Assembly: GCA_040753915.1 (NCBI GenBank)
Contig: JBFMDN010000019.1
Span: forward strand, 1-64,000
Length of the DNA stretch: 64,000 nucleotides
Direction: 5' to 3'
DNA from: JBFMDN01 sp040753915
Lineage (GTDB): Bacteria > Desulfobacterota > Desulfomonilia > Desulfomonilales > Desulfomonilaceae
Shown: positions 16,452 to 25,599 of the stretch, one piece after another
Layout of the letters: the number at the start of each line of letters is the position of its first letter
How positions within the stretch are numbered: the stretch's first letter is position 1
Program-made: the position numbers and the translations under genes
The notes under the pieces: generated by a model
Told to the model about the DNA's origin: nothing
Seen by the model: the letters and a program-made list of their open reading frames with translations, nothing else
Databases searched by the model: none

Positions 16452-17713
16452 CTCCCCACCGTATCCTGAAGGGCTTTAACGGCTGCCCCAGTCGCATCCT
16501 GCATGCACGTTCCCACGTCCATAGGTCTCTTGGTCACACCTGTGGCGTGGATCCCTTGATCCGAGATCACAAATCCGAATTCGTCATAGCTGACTCCCGC
16601 TGCAGGAATCTTCTCTATGCTCGTATTCGGCTGCATCCCAGTTGCCAGCACAGCCATGTCGAACGTGCGCCGAATCTTCTCACCGGACAGAATGTCTTCC
16701 CCTTCCAGAATTACGTCTTTGGTCTTGGGGTCTTCGGTAATGTTGACAATCTTGCCCTTGGTGAAGAGGATATTCTCGTCTTCCCTGACCTTTTCGTAAA
16801 AGAATTCAAATCTCCCGTAAGCTCGCAGGTCAATGTAGAAGATGTGGGCACGCGCATCCGGATTGTACTCTCGGACGTACACAGCCTGCTTTAACGAGGC
16901 AAGGCAGCAGATAGATGAGCAGTACGGCAAATGATTCCGATCCCTCGAGCCGGCGCACTGGACAAACGCGACGTTGTTCACTTTCTTGCCATCCGATGGT
17001 CGCACGATCTCGCCTTTGGTTGGGCCATTGGCTGCTGCAAGCCGTTCCATCATTACATTGGTGATCACGTTGGCGCAGGTGCCGAAGCCCAACTTGTCAA
17101 GCTTTGTGGGATCGTAAGGACGCCAGCCGGTAGCCCAGACGACTGAGCTCGCCTTAACCTCTATGGTTTCCGGCTGCGCATCCAGATCGAGCTCGATCCC
17201 TTTAGCCTTGCACGATTCGACGAAGGCCTTGTACTCCGCGGTTCCTTCCACTTTCTTCAGAGCCTGGGCATCAGCTACGAGGCTCATGGGATAGGCCATT
17301 TCATAAGGAAGCCGTACGGCATGCACCTTGTCCATGCCGTAATTAAAATCATTGGGTATTTCAGCGGGACAATCTTCCACACACTTGCTCGTGGCAGTGT
17401 GGTCCCGGACATAGCGGGGGGAGATCTTAATGGTAGCGGTATACGCCCCGGGGGCTCCAGTGATGGATTCTACGGTCGCAAGGGTGTACACGGTAACATC
17501 GGGATTCTTTCTTAATCTTCTGAAATTGATCTCGAGGCCGCAATTGGGAGGACACAGCTTCGGAAAGTACTTATTCATCCGGGCTACTCGGCCCCCCAGA
17601 TACGGCTCCTTCTCAACCAAGATGGCCTTGCACCCGGCTTCTGCAGCTTCCAACGCGGCGGTGATCCCGCTAATTCCGCCCCCGACGACCAAAACAGTCT
17701 TATCTCCAGCCAT
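16448..17713 (-). CDS. qmoA: Quinone-interacting oxidoreductase subunit A (HdrA-like flavoprotein)
   Basis: QmoA is the smaller HdrA-like flavoprotein of the Qmo complex. The 421-residue product starts with the FAD-binding motif VLVVGGGISGITAALEAAEA (residues 6-25) and GGRVARMNKYFPKLCPPNC. It carries the conserved CAGSRDRNHLPYCSSICC cluster region (about residue 258) and a C-terminal DVGTCMQDATGAAVKAL. It lacks the ferredoxin and MvhD parts seen in QmoB, as expected. It follows aprA by 122 bp, and that gap holds a perfect 11-bp hairpin. Gene order aprB-aprA-qmoA-qmoB-qmoC is the conserved one in Desulfobacterota sulfate reducers. Confidence 0.96.
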   Translation of the reverse strand: MAGDKTVLVVGGGISGITAALEAAEAGCKAILVEKEPYLGGRVARMNKYFPKLCPPNCGLEINFRRLRKNPDVTVYTLATVESITGAPGAYTATIKISPRYVRDHTATSKCVEDCPAEIPNDFNYGMDKVHAVRLPYEMAYPMSLVADAQALKKVEGTAEYKAFVESCKAKGIELDLDAQPETIEVKASSVVWATGWRPYDPTKLDKLGFGTCANVITNVMMERLAAANGPTKGEIVRPSDGKKVNNVAFVQCAGSRDRNHLPYCSSICCLASLKQAVYVREYNPDARAHIFYIDLRAYGRFEFFYEKVREDENILFTKGKIVNITEDPKTKDVILEGEDILSGEKIRRTFDMAVLATGMQPNTSIEKIPAAGVSYDEFGFVISDQGIHATGVTKRPMDVGTCMQDATGAAVKALQDTVGR

Positions 17714-17734
17714 GCTTCCTCCCTAAAAAGGGCT

Positions 17735-17760
17735 GTGAGGGGGCATCTCTGCCCCCTCAC
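17735..17760 (-). terminator. Hairpin between aprA and qmoA (possible partial terminator)
   Basis: A perfect 11-bp palindrome (GTGAGGGGGCA, 4-nt loop, TGCCCCCTCAC) lies between aprA and qmoA. On the minus strand it is followed within five bases by a run of five T, so it could release part of the transcripts after aprBA. A second weaker inverted repeat (CTCCGGG/CCCGGAG) lies between it and the aprA stop. Confidence 0.65.
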
Positions 17761-17835
17761 GCCACCTCCTCATTCTCGAACAAAACTCCGGGCCCCTACA
17801 CTGGGCACCCGGAGCTTAGTATGTCGGACGAAAGG

Positions 17836-19713
17836 TTAGTCAACGATGGAGATGACGGGCACCTTCTTCATTTCCCAATTCCCGTCCTTGTAGGTCAGGT
17901 TCACGAAGCACTTCCAGTTTTCTTCGTCGAGAGACGGGAAGTCAGACCGGAAATAGTAGCCGGGCCAGCGGGTCTCCTCGCGGAAGAGAATGGTCCGGAC
18001 GTGGGCTTCCGCCTGCCACAGTCTCTGAACGTTCTCATGGCAACGCATCAGCTCGTGCAGGTTCTCGGCAGCCAGCTTCGCAGAGTCTTCCTTGAGCCAG
18101 GTGAGGAGCTCGAGTGCCCTGTCCAGCTTCGGCTTGTTGGTCTTGAAGCCCGCGGTCACGCCGCCCGCATATTCGTCCATGATCTTCTGCAAGCGGAACA
18201 TGAACATCTTCGGCTTGATGAACTCGGGGTTGATGTCCGGATCGCTGCTCTTGGGTCCGAATTCTGCGAAGATGTCGAGAGGCTTCAGGATTTCCTTCTT
18301 CAGCTCCTCTACCTTCGCTGCATCCACGTTGGGCTGGGTGTTGTTGTCCAGCACGAAGCGGACCATGGACTTGCCGGCCGCACGACCCTCGGCATGGGAG
18401 CCCGAGGAGAACTTGTGGCTGGAAGCACCGGAAGCGTCGCCTGCACAGAACAGGCCCTTCACCGTGGACATGTACTCGTAGCCCCAGAAATACTCAGGCG
18501 GAGCAAGGTCCTTCGGACCGCTGACCCACGCGCCGGATGCGCCGGAGTGAGAACCGATGAAGTACGGCTCAGCAGCCGCGATCTCGGACGGCTTCACTTC
18601 GGGCTCGACGTTGGTGCCAGCCCACAGAATGGCCTGGGAGATCGTCATGTCGAGGAAGTCTTCCCATGCCTCAGCCTCGAGCTCCTTCATCTTCTTCTTG
18701 TAGGCCTTGGGATCATCTTTGTACTGATCCGCGATCTTCTGAATGGCCTCTTCAGTTCTCATGAAGATCGGGCCCTTGCCTTCGAATTCGTCCAGCATGC
18801 CGAGCCAGTTACGAAGGTTGGCGGGGATCGGTTTTACGGATCCGTAAGAGCCCCACTTCTTCAGCTCGTCGGTGCGCTCCACCATGTACTCGCCACCGAA
18901 CGCGTTGGTCGCACGAGACTTGAAAAGGAGGAACCATGCGCCGACCGGTCCGTAGGCGTCCTTGAAGCGCACGGGGATGAAGCGTACTTCCTGGCACGTC
19001 TGCTCTGCGCCGGCCAACAGAGTGAAGGCCAAGCTGGAGCCGGAGTTCCAGGGCGGATACCACGCACGGCCGAGACCTTCGCCCGCGCTTCTGGGCTTGA
19101 AGACGTGAACCGCGCCGCCCATGGCCGCCAGGACTGCCTTGGCTTTGAACACGTAGAACTTCTCTTCTCTGGTGCTGAATCCCACCGCTCCGGCGATCCG
19201 ATCCCCATCCATGAGCGGATTAGTGATGAAAACACGCTCGAAGTACTCGCCGCCCCTCTGGGTGAGAGCGTTCTTTGCTGCTTCGGCCACGATCACTTTG
19301 TAGGACTCGCCGTTGATCATGAGCTGCCAGCGGCCTTCATGGACGTACTTGCCTTCTTCGTCCAGCCAGATGGGAAGGCCCCATTTTTCGAACAGGTGAA
19401 CAGTAGAATCCACGTGGCGGGCTATATCGTAGACGAGGTCTTCACGGGTAATGCCCATAAGGTCATTCCGGACGTACCGAACGTAATCCTCGCAAGTGTT
19501 GTTGCCGCTGTTGATGTCAACGTACTGGTTAATTGCGGAGAGTCCCATGGCTACGGCGCCGGAACGGTCCATGGCAGCCTTGTCGACCAAGGTCACCTTC
19601 AGGCCGTTCTTGTTGGCCCAATATGAGGCTTCCACTGCGGCTCCGCATGCAGCCATGCCGCCACCGCAGATAAGAATATCAGTGGTTACTTCGACAGTCT
19701 CGAAATTCGCCAT
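17836..19713 (-). CDS. aprA: Adenylylsulfate (APS) reductase alpha subunit
   Basis: AprA is the FAD-containing catalytic subunit that reduces APS to sulfite and AMP in the cytoplasm, the second step of sulfate respiration. The 625-residue product has the FAD-binding start TDILICGGGMAACGAAVEA (about residue 10), the substrate-contact segment AVAMGLSAINQYVD, and the family-typical QTCQEVRFIPVRFKDAYGPVGAW and HKFSSGSHAEGRAAGKSMVRF segments. It is similar in length to other AprA proteins. It follows aprB by 22 bp. Orientation as the reductive enzyme rather than the oxidative type is inferred from linkage to qmoABC. Confidence 0.98.
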   Translation of the reverse strand: MANFETVEVTTDILICGGGMAACGAAVEASYWANKNGLKVTLVDKAAMDRSGAVAMGLSAINQYVDINSGNNTCEDYVRYVRNDLMGITREDLVYDIARHVDSTVHLFEKWGLPIWLDEEGKYVHEGRWQLMINGESYKVIVAEAAKNALTQRGGEYFERVFITNPLMDGDRIAGAVGFSTREEKFYVFKAKAVLAAMGGAVHVFKPRSAGEGLGRAWYPPWNSGSSLAFTLLAGAEQTCQEVRFIPVRFKDAYGPVGAWFLLFKSRATNAFGGEYMVERTDELKKWGSYGSVKPIPANLRNWLGMLDEFEGKGPIFMRTEEAIQKIADQYKDDPKAYKKKMKELEAEAWEDFLDMTISQAILWAGTNVEPEVKPSEIAAAEPYFIGSHSGASGAWVSGPKDLAPPEYFWGYEYMSTVKGLFCAGDASGASSHKFSSGSHAEGRAAGKSMVRFVLDNNTQPNVDAAKVEELKKEILKPLDIFAEFGPKSSDPDINPEFIKPKMFMFRLQKIMDEYAGGVTAGFKTNKPKLDRALELLTWLKEDSAKLAAENLHELMRCHENVQRLWQAEAHVRTILFREETRWPGYYFRSDFPSLDEENWKCFVNLTYKDGNWEMKKVPVISIVD

Positions 19714-19735
19714 ATCGTCCTACCTCCTAAAAGGA

Positions 19736-20179
19736 TTACTTCTTGACCGTGGGCAGTGCATCAAGCTTCAGGGCCGCGGGCTCGTTGTACAGACACTGGC
19801 TTGCCAGGTCCGTGGTCACTTCGCCGTACCCACCGTCAGGCACTGCAGAACCTTCAGCAGTTGTCCGGATGGGGAACTTGAACCGTTTCACCTGACCGCT
19901 CCGGAACTTGACGGTCCACATGATATCCTCGGAACCTCTCAACGGAACGACGGAAGCGCCCATGGGAACGAAATCCGCATAGCCTCTCACGTCAATGGCC
20001 TGCTGCGGACAGATCTTTACGCAGTTGTAGCACTCCCAGCACATCTCGGGAGCCCTGTTCCAGGCTTTCATCTTCTCCTTATCGAGAACCATCAGATCGT
20101 TGGGGCAGATGTACATGCAGGCGGTCTTGTCCTGACCCTTGCAGCCATCACACTTTTCCAAGATAACATAACTTGGCAT
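19736..20179 (-). CDS. aprB: Adenylylsulfate (APS) reductase beta subunit
   Basis: AprB is the 4Fe-4S subunit that hands electrons to the FAD of AprA. The 147-residue product has two cluster motifs, CDGCKGQDKTACMYICP (residues about 10-26) and CWECYNCVKICPQ. The typical C-terminal tail wraps AprA (VVPLRGSEDIMWTVKFRSG). A strong AGGAGGT lies seven bases before the ATG. It is the first gene of the block, so the promoter should lie in the 540-bp region upstream. No sat (ATP sulfurylase) gene is adjacent; it must be elsewhere. Confidence 0.98.
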   Translation of the reverse strand: MPSYVILEKCDGCKGQDKTACMYICPNDLMVLDKEKMKAWNRAPEMCWECYNCVKICPQQAIDVRGYADFVPMGASVVPLRGSEDIMWTVKFRSGQVKRFKFPIRTTAEGSAVPDGGYGEVTTDLASQCLYNEPAALKLDALPTVKK

Positions 20180-20649
20180 GAAGCGACCTCCTAAGATACT
20201 TTGCGCTTTGATAGAGTTATCGAACTCGTCGATTGCTGTGCGTCGCGCGGACGCGAGGTGTTTGACGCCTCCTCCTTTCTCTATGTGTTCGTCACGGCCT
20301 CCTTGAGCGGATCGTCTTCAAGCTCGCCGGAAAACGACTACTGGCTGCCCCCAACAAGGGCTTGCGATCCGCGCCCCTGCCATGGAAACACTGCCTCCCG
20401 TAGAAGTTGGGGGGCTCGTCCTCAAGGGCTGCAATCCTGAACACGCGTGAGAATCCTAAATCCATCCCAACCCAAATTCGGACAGTTGTGGTCCTTGTAT
20501 TTCATTCTCGCGGAACCCCGCCCCGGCCCATTCCGGAACCAGAACAGGTACAAAGGAATGTCGAATTGAATCAAATCCTTCCCGGGTTGTCAAGAAGTTT
20601 TTCTCGTGAAATTCCCAAAATTTCCGCCCGAAAATTGTTCCAGAGTACC
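20180..20649. other. Upstream region of aprB (divergent intergenic)
   Basis: About 540 bp lie between aprB (minus) and the SEC-C/TPR gene (plus). An abundantly expressed operon should start here, and long untranslated leaders are plausible, but I could not identify a convincing minus-strand promoter by eye. Small frames in this stretch look like chance. Confidence 0.4.
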
Positions 20650-20678
20650 TTGAGAATCGGCATACCCCATGCTAGAAT
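20650..20678 (+). promoter_or_regulatory. Sigma70-type promoter for the SEC-C/TPR operon
   Basis: TTGAGA (20650-20655) and TAGAAT (20673-20678) have the ideal 17-bp spacing. They lie 40 bp upstream of the start codon of the SEC-C/TPR gene. Confidence 0.6.
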
Positions 20679-20717
20679 CACGCGTTTGAATTTCTCCGAT
20701 TCTACGGAGCTCCCCAC

Positions 20718-21707
20718 ATGATACAACCGAAAAGAAACGACCCGTGCCCCTGCGGCAGCGGCATCAAGTACAAGAAATGCTGTCTGAATTCCGTGCGTCC
20801 TCCCCAAGAGACAGATCCACACGCCCAGCTCCGGGCTAACGCTTACAAGCAGATGGCCGACCAGAATTGGACCGAAGCGATATCCCTTTTCAAAACTCTG
20901 CTCGAGGCCCGACCCGCAGATCACACGCTGCTCGCAGCAGTGGCCTCCTGCTACGAGGGACGCAACGAATACCTTTCCGCTGCCGAATACTACGAAAAGG
21001 CACTCAAAGTCTGTCCCCAGTCCAAGAAGGCCGATCTCTGGTACCATCTTGGCATAGCACGAGCCTGCGCAATGCGCATGGAAAAGGCTGCCGAAGCATT
21101 CCGCTCTTGCATCCAGATACTGGGCCACAACGAGAGCGAAAAGATCCGAGACTTGCTCCGCACTGTGGAGGATGTCTTGGCAGGCACGGCCGACCCACGC
21201 TTGTTCCAAGTCCAGGTCTTGTTCCAGAGAGCCTTTACGGATATGGAGGACGAGCGATTCGAGTCGGCAGCGGCGAAACTGGAAACCATAGCCTCCATCG
21301 AGCCGGACAATCCCGCGATCTTTTACAACCTCGGGGTTGTCTATACATTTTTAAAGAGAGAGGACGATGCGCTCGACCAGTTCGGCCGGGCCGTAGACTT
21401 GCGTCCCGAGTACGCCGAAGCATGGTATAACATGGGTCAGATTTTTCTGATCAGGCAGCGAGATTTCTCCCGGGCTCTCAATTGCTTTGAGAGAGCTTCA
21501 GCCATACGACCTGACTATATAGGAGCCCATCACCAGAAGGGCGTTGCATACGAGCTCATCGGGGACCGAGAAAATGCTCTCAAGTGTTGGGAGAGAACCC
21601 TCGAGCTCGATCCGGACAACAAACAGGCCCGCGAGAACAGGGCGCGGGTGCAGGCGATCGTTCAGGGGCGCTCTGCTGTTCGAGAAATGAGAAAGGACCT
21701 TCCATGA
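20718..21707 (+). CDS. SEC-C zinc-motif protein with TPR repeats
   Basis: The 329-residue product opens with a SEC-C metal-binding motif, NDPCPCGSGIKYKKCC (residues 7-22), the same motif that ends SecA. About six tetratricopeptide repeats follow (for example NPAIFYNLGVVYTFLKREDDALDQF and YAEAWYNMGQIFLI). There is no signal peptide, so it should be cytoplasmic. The combination suggests a protein-binding adaptor, but no partner is known. Its stop overlaps the next gene's start (ATGA), and the following gene overlaps the HEAT gene the same way. The three therefore form one coupled operon. Confidence 0.85.
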   Translation: MIQPKRNDPCPCGSGIKYKKCCLNSVRPPQETDPHAQLRANAYKQMADQNWTEAISLFKTLLEARPADHTLLAAVASCYEGRNEYLSAAEYYEKALKVCPQSKKADLWYHLGIARACAMRMEKAAEAFRSCIQILGHNESEKIRDLLRTVEDVLAGTADPRLFQVQVLFQRAFTDMEDERFESAAAKLETIASIEPDNPAIFYNLGVVYTFLKREDDALDQFGRAVDLRPEYAEAWYNMGQIFLIRQRDFSRALNCFERASAIRPDYIGAHHQKGVAYELIGDRENALKCWERTLELDPDNKQARENRARVQAIVQGRSAVREMRKDLP

Positions 21708-22498
21708 AGCTGAAGAAACAAGCCGAGGGCGCCGAGCGCCTTATGACGTGGGACGACACGTTCCACTTCCGGTGCCATCCTGGCGTTGAATGCTATAATT
21801 CCTGCTGTAGAGACGTCACTATCTTCCTCAATCCTCTGGACGTCGCGCGAATGAGGCGGTTCCTTGGGATTTCGTCCACGGAATTCCTCGCCCGCTATAC
21901 GGATATCGTCGTTTCTCCCTTGTCCGGGGTCCCGGCTGTAGTGTTGAGAATGACCTCGGATGAGGACAAGAAGTGCCCGTTCGTCAGGTCCGAGGGATGC
22001 AGCGTGTACGAGTGTCGTCCGTACTCCTGTCGTTTGTACCCCCTAGATACGGAAGAAGGTGTCGAGTTCAAATTTCTTGTTGACAGCTCACGCTGCAAAG
22101 GACTACTCGAAGGGGCCGAATGGACGGTGGAGCAGTGGAGACGGGAACAAGGGCTTCACGACTACGATGACTTGGATCATAATCTGAAAGACGTGATGAA
22201 TCCCGACCAGCTTTGGGAGGACAAGATTCAGGACCCGCGGATGCAGGACATGATCCTCATGACGCTCTACGATCCCGATCGCTTTCGAGAGTTTGTATTC
22301 AAGAGCAGTTTTCTGACAAAATTTCACGTTGATGAAGATATTATCGACCAAATTCGCGAGGATGACGTGGCCTTGCTCTATTTCGGGAGCCAGTGGCTTC
22401 GTTTCACCATGTTCGGCGACAAGGGCTTTCTCAAGATCGATCGAGAGTATCTTCTAAAGAAAGCACGTGAGATTCGCGAATGCAAGGTGCAGTTATGA
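21704..22498 (+). CDS. YkgJ-family cysteine-cluster protein
   Basis: The 264-residue product has the YkgJ-type zinc/iron-binding pattern: CHPGVECYNSCCRDVTIFLNP (about residues 23-43), then CPFVRSEGCSVYECRPYSCRLYP (about 92-114), and Cys130 in SSRCKG. Members of this family are often annotated as Fe-S-cluster-containing or zinc-chelating proteins; no activity is established. The ATG at 21704 overlaps the preceding stop. The frame stays open upstream to 21584, but that extension lies inside the SEC-C/TPR gene and is not family-like. Confidence 0.85.
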   Translation: MKLKKQAEGAERLMTWDDTFHFRCHPGVECYNSCCRDVTIFLNPLDVARMRRFLGISSTEFLARYTDIVVSPLSGVPAVVLRMTSDEDKKCPFVRSEGCSVYECRPYSCRLYPLDTEEGVEFKFLVDSSRCKGLLEGAEWTVEQWRREQGLHDYDDLDHNLKDVMNPDQLWEDKIQDPRMQDMILMTLYDPDRFREFVFKSSFLTKFHVDEDIIDQIREDDVALLYFGSQWLRFTMFGDKGFLKIDREYLLKKAREIRECKVQL

Positions 22499-23826
22499 GA
22501 ACGAGATCCTTTGCGATTCTGGCTGCAGCGGTGTTCGTGGCATTATCGGCCGGGGTCCTCTGGGCCGGAGGAAGCGTAGACAAACATATTCAGGACCTGA
22601 AGAGCAGCGACCCGGACGTCCGGGCAAAAGCCGCGTACGAGCTGGGATGCGGGTGAAACAAGCCTGCGGGGGCAGTTCCGCCTCTCATAGAAGCGCTGAA
22701 AGATCCTGAATGGAAGGTTCGTAGGAACGCTGCAGAGTCTTTGGGATTTTTCTCGTCAGCCCGTAAGGACGCTGTTCCCAGGTTGCTTGAGGTCCTGAAG
22801 GACGACCATGTGGAGGTGCGTCGAGCGGCAATCCTATCGCTCGGACGAATCGGCGAAGCTTCCCCGAAAGTGGAGACCGATCTCAGAGCGCTCACCAAGG
22901 ATCCTGACGAGCTGACGCGGGTCAATGCGGTCATAGCCCTGGCCTCCATCGGCAAAGCCGACGATACGGTGGCCCCCCTTCTCGTGGAGGCCTTGGGTAG
23001 CAAGGAGAAGGCCACAGCAAAAGCTGCCGTTGGGGCTCTGGGGACATTGGGGAAAAAGAGTCCGGATCGAGTTCTTCCCAGCATGATTGAGTATCTTAAG
23101 AAGAAGGAAGGACCGGGGCCGGAGCATGCTCTGCGGGTCCTGCGGACAATGCGCGAAGCGGCGAAGGATGCGCTCCCCGCCATTACGTCTCTGTACGACG
23201 GGGCCGATGCGGCGACTCGGCTCGACATCATGGACGCAGTAGTGGCGATTGACAGGACCGGTGATCACGCGATTCCCGTGCTGATCAAGCTGCTCAAGGC
23301 ACCCGATCCCATGGACAGAAAAGAAGCGCTTCTTGGGTTGATGAAATATCGCAACAAGGCTGATGAGTTCATGGATCCGGTTGCAGACCTTCTCAAAGAT
23401 GGGGATGTCGAGGTCAAGCTTCTGGCGATAGGGATCGTGAGAGGCTCCGGACATCAGACTCCTAAGGCTGTGGGCAGGCTCGTTGAGTTGGTGCAGGATC
23501 CCGATTTTCGAGTCCGAAAGGCCGCCATCGGGGCCGTTGGGGCTTTGAAGCCGTTGCCAGCCGAGGCACTGGCAGCATTCGAACGGTGCCTTAAGGATCA
23601 AAATGCATCCGTTCGCACGATAACTGCCGTACAGCTTGGATACGTCGGCCGTGACCACCCTGAAGAAGTGACCAAGCTCCTTGAGGCCGCGCTGGCTGCC
23701 GAACAGGATGAACGAGCCAGGGCAGCGATCACCTCAGCCCTCAACCGAGTGCCGAAGACGGGCGCCCCGCGTGCAGATGGGCAGCAGTCGGCCGCAGGAG
23801 CACACGGCTCGAGCCCTGTTCGATAA
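22495..23826 (+). CDS. HEAT-repeat exported protein with in-frame TGA at codon 54 (recoded or broken)
   Basis: The reading frame from ATG 22495 (overlapping the previous stop, ATGA) encodes a signal peptide (about 1-25, FAILAAAVFVALSAGVLWA). About ten HEAT/PBS-lyase-type helical repeats follow (VRRNAAESLGFF, VRRAAILSLGRIG, VRKAAIGAVGAL) to residue 443. Codon 54 (22654-22656) is TGA, yet the same frame continues without interruption for 390 more codons and the HEAT pattern runs straight across it (AYELGCG-stop-NKPAGAVPPLIEAL). Options are selenocysteine in a Cys-Gly-Sec motif, a recent nonsense mutation, or a sequencing error. Without readthrough, only an internal start such as Met at 22741 would give the 361-residue remainder, without a signal peptide. 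Confidence 0.75.
22654..22681 (+). promoter_or_regulatory. Candidate bacterial SECIS hairpin after in-frame TGA
   Basis: The TGA at 22654 is followed after nine bases by GCGGG (22666-22670), loop GGCAGT and TCCGC (22677-22681). This small stem has its loop starting with GG, close to the position seen for the fdhF SECIS upper stem. The stem is short and includes one G-T pair, so the support is modest. Confidence 0.3.
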
Positions 23827-23906
23827 AGGATGGCTCAACTCGGAAAGACAAACAGTGGAGGGGAAAAAGCTACTTTCCTTCTGGTACCGGGCGACCAGAA
23901 TCCACG

Positions 23907-24368
23907 CTAGTGGTCGCCCCGTTCATGAATTTCGCGGAGCTTCTTCAGCTCCCGGTTACAGATGACCAACTCTTTGTACCGGTCGTCGATTTTCTTTAGA
24001 TCCGATTCAGAGATGTTGCCTCCTTTGTCCAGGCCTACCAGCTCGGTAATAATCTTTGCGCATTCGACTTCCTTGATGACGTCCGGCCTGCATGCTTTCT
24101 TGCACTCGGACTCTTTTCCCTTAAGCGTGAGATGCTTCCGCCTCAACTCATTTATCTCGGTGCGAAGATCCGCAACTGAACGGAATTCTTTTCTTTTGAA
24201 GGCTCGCTCCATCTCGCGCTCCTTCTTCGCTATCTCGATGTGAATCTGAGCCCTCTCTCTGTCGAACTCTCTGCATTCGTCGCACGAGAGACTTTTTCCG
24301 TATGCCTGCCCCCCTGCAGCGATCACCAGAAAACCGAGCAACATCCCAATGTATTTGAACAGCATCAC
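23907..24368 (-). CDS. Exported Cys-containing coiled-coil protein, unknown function
   Basis: The 153-residue product has a signal peptide (about 1-24, YIGMLLGFLVIAAGGQAYG). The remainder is highly charged and helical, with six cysteines arranged in pairs (CDEC near 30, CKKAC near 90, then CAK and CNRE). Two long helices look coiled-coil forming. I recognise no family. It is probably periplasmic. It converges with the HEAT gene; a 9-bp perfect inverted repeat (GGGCGACCA 23889-23897 with TGGTCGCCC 23911-23919) spans its 3' end and may terminate transcription in both directions. Confidence 0.65.
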   Translation of the reverse strand: MMLFKYIGMLLGFLVIAAGGQAYGKSLSCDECREFDRERAQIHIEIAKKEREMERAFKRKEFRSVADLRTEINELRRKHLTLKGKESECKKACRPDVIKEVECAKIITELVGLDKGGNISESDLKKIDDRYKELVICNRELKKLREIHERGDH

Positions 24369-24546
24369 GACCGTTCTCCTCCGCTTTGCCCCGGCTAGAT
24401 CCTCAGGTGCCCGGAGCCGGGATATTCGGTCCCAAGCCGTAGCGATGGCTAACGTCGGTCCCGTCGGCTCGATATCCTACCGTGGATATCATCGCTTTTT
24501 CAAGGGTTTTCCCGCGGCGGCGAGGGGGTACGCCCAAAACACGGCT

Positions 24547-25287
24547 CTAAAAGCGCTGCACAAACGTGGCAATGCCCTGGATCATGTCCGTGCCTGAATT
24601 GGAATTGTGCAGCTCGTCTCCTTTGCCCCACATGTTGCCATTCGACAGGTGCCTCCACTGGAATCCGAGGGAGACCACCCCGTGGGAAAGGCTCTTCTCG
24701 AACCCCATGGCTCCTAGAAGGGACCAGTTCCAGCGGGAGCCGGAATTGCGGTATGTCTCGGAGACATAACTCATACCCGCGCCCCCTTCCATGTAAGGAA
24801 TGACGTTGAGGAGGCTGACTGGGAGGGAGATCTTGGTCTTCGGTAGCCATGCGAGCTCGTAACCATCCTGAAAATTGAGCCTCTTCACGCGCTCGATGAC
24901 CCCCTCGTAATAGACCACGTAGGAGGCCAAGAGAGCCAGTTGGAGCTCAGTCGTGGCAACCGCTCCCAGGGGGAAGCCGGAAAGGCTTCTCACCAGTGAT
25001 CTGTTGACTTCCAGGGTGGCATAGTCTAGCTCTGTGGAGGTTCCGAACGTTCGGCCGTACGCCAGCTTAATCTGGTACTCGTTCTGACGCTTGAAAATAG
25101 CGGCAAGGGGAAGAACGGGAGAAAGCTTTTCATCTACGCCGGGGGAGGGGATTCCTACCATTCCCCTGTACAATGTGCGTGAAACCGAAGAGGAAGCACC
25201 ATCTCCTGCCAAGACGGTGAGCGGTGTGACAAGACTGAAGATTGAGACTGAGAGGGCAAGCACCCAGCCACGACGACACCCTTTCAC
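24547..25287 (-). CDS. PagL-like outer-membrane protein (putative lipid A 3-O-deacylase)
   Basis: The 246-residue product has a signal peptide (about 1-27), then an amphipathic beta-barrel pattern ending in a C-terminal aromatic residue (FVQRF). Near the C terminus, FQWRHLSNGN provides the His-x-Ser-Asn motif that forms the catalytic dyad in PagL, the enzyme that removes the 3-position acyl chain of lipid A in the outer membrane. It is longer than Salmonella PagL (about 185), and the N-terminal strands are not recognisable, so another small barrel family is possible. Its neighbour on the same strand is the unknown exported coiled-coil protein. Confidence 0.6.
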   Translation of the reverse strand: MKGCRRGWVLALSVSIFSLVTPLTVLAGDGASSSVSRTLYRGMVGIPSPGVDEKLSPVLPLAAIFKRQNEYQIKLAYGRTFGTSTELDYATLEVNRSLVRSLSGFPLGAVATTELQLALLASYVVYYEGVIERVKRLNFQDGYELAWLPKTKISLPVSLLNVIPYMEGGAGMSYVSETYRNSGSRWNWSLLGAMGFEKSLSHGVVSLGFQWRHLSNGNMWGKGDELHNSNSGTDMIQGIATFVQRF

Positions 25288-25599
25288 CTGATCCTCCTTT
25301 TATAGCAGCATCATACACAGATAACCAAATAAAACGCGTCAGGGTCGGTACTACGCCACGCCGTGTGTGTCAAGCAAAAAACGAACATTTCCCGGTTATC
25401 TGTTGCTTTTCTTCGCGACAAGGATCAGGTGATTTCGCGATTTCTATGTATTTGGTGAAGGATACATGAATGTAAGTCATCCAGCAACAATCTCAATCCG
25501 TTGGGATCCAAATCGGATGACTTGCTGAAATCTGTACCTCGCACCCAGGGCCCTGACTGGGTCACCATCGGCCGAACGCGCGATGGAACACCCGGATCT
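25288..25599. other. Intergenic region with long inverted repeat
   Basis: This 312-bp stretch lies between the PagL-like gene and the SixA-like gene, both on the minus strand. It contains a 9-bp perfect inverted repeat, AAGTCATCC (25474-25482) with GGATGACTT (25515-25523), separated by 32 bp. That could be a terminator-like or regulator-binding structure. The left half is AT-rich and is a likely promoter region for the PagL-like gene. Confidence 0.45.

Noticed and set aside
17821..19626. 601-codon plus-strand open frame
   Set aside because: It lies exactly opposite aprA, has no family resemblance, and is a shadow of a GC-rich, highly biased gene.
20571..21209. 212-codon minus-strand frame near the SEC-C gene
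   Set aside because: It is antisense to the SEC-C/TPR gene and its promoter, with no family resemblance.
22741..23826. Annotating the HEAT gene simply as a 361-residue protein starting at Met 22741
   Set aside because: HEAT repeats and a signal peptide continue upstream in the same frame with an ATGA-coupled start, so the TGA at codon 54 interrupts a longer gene.
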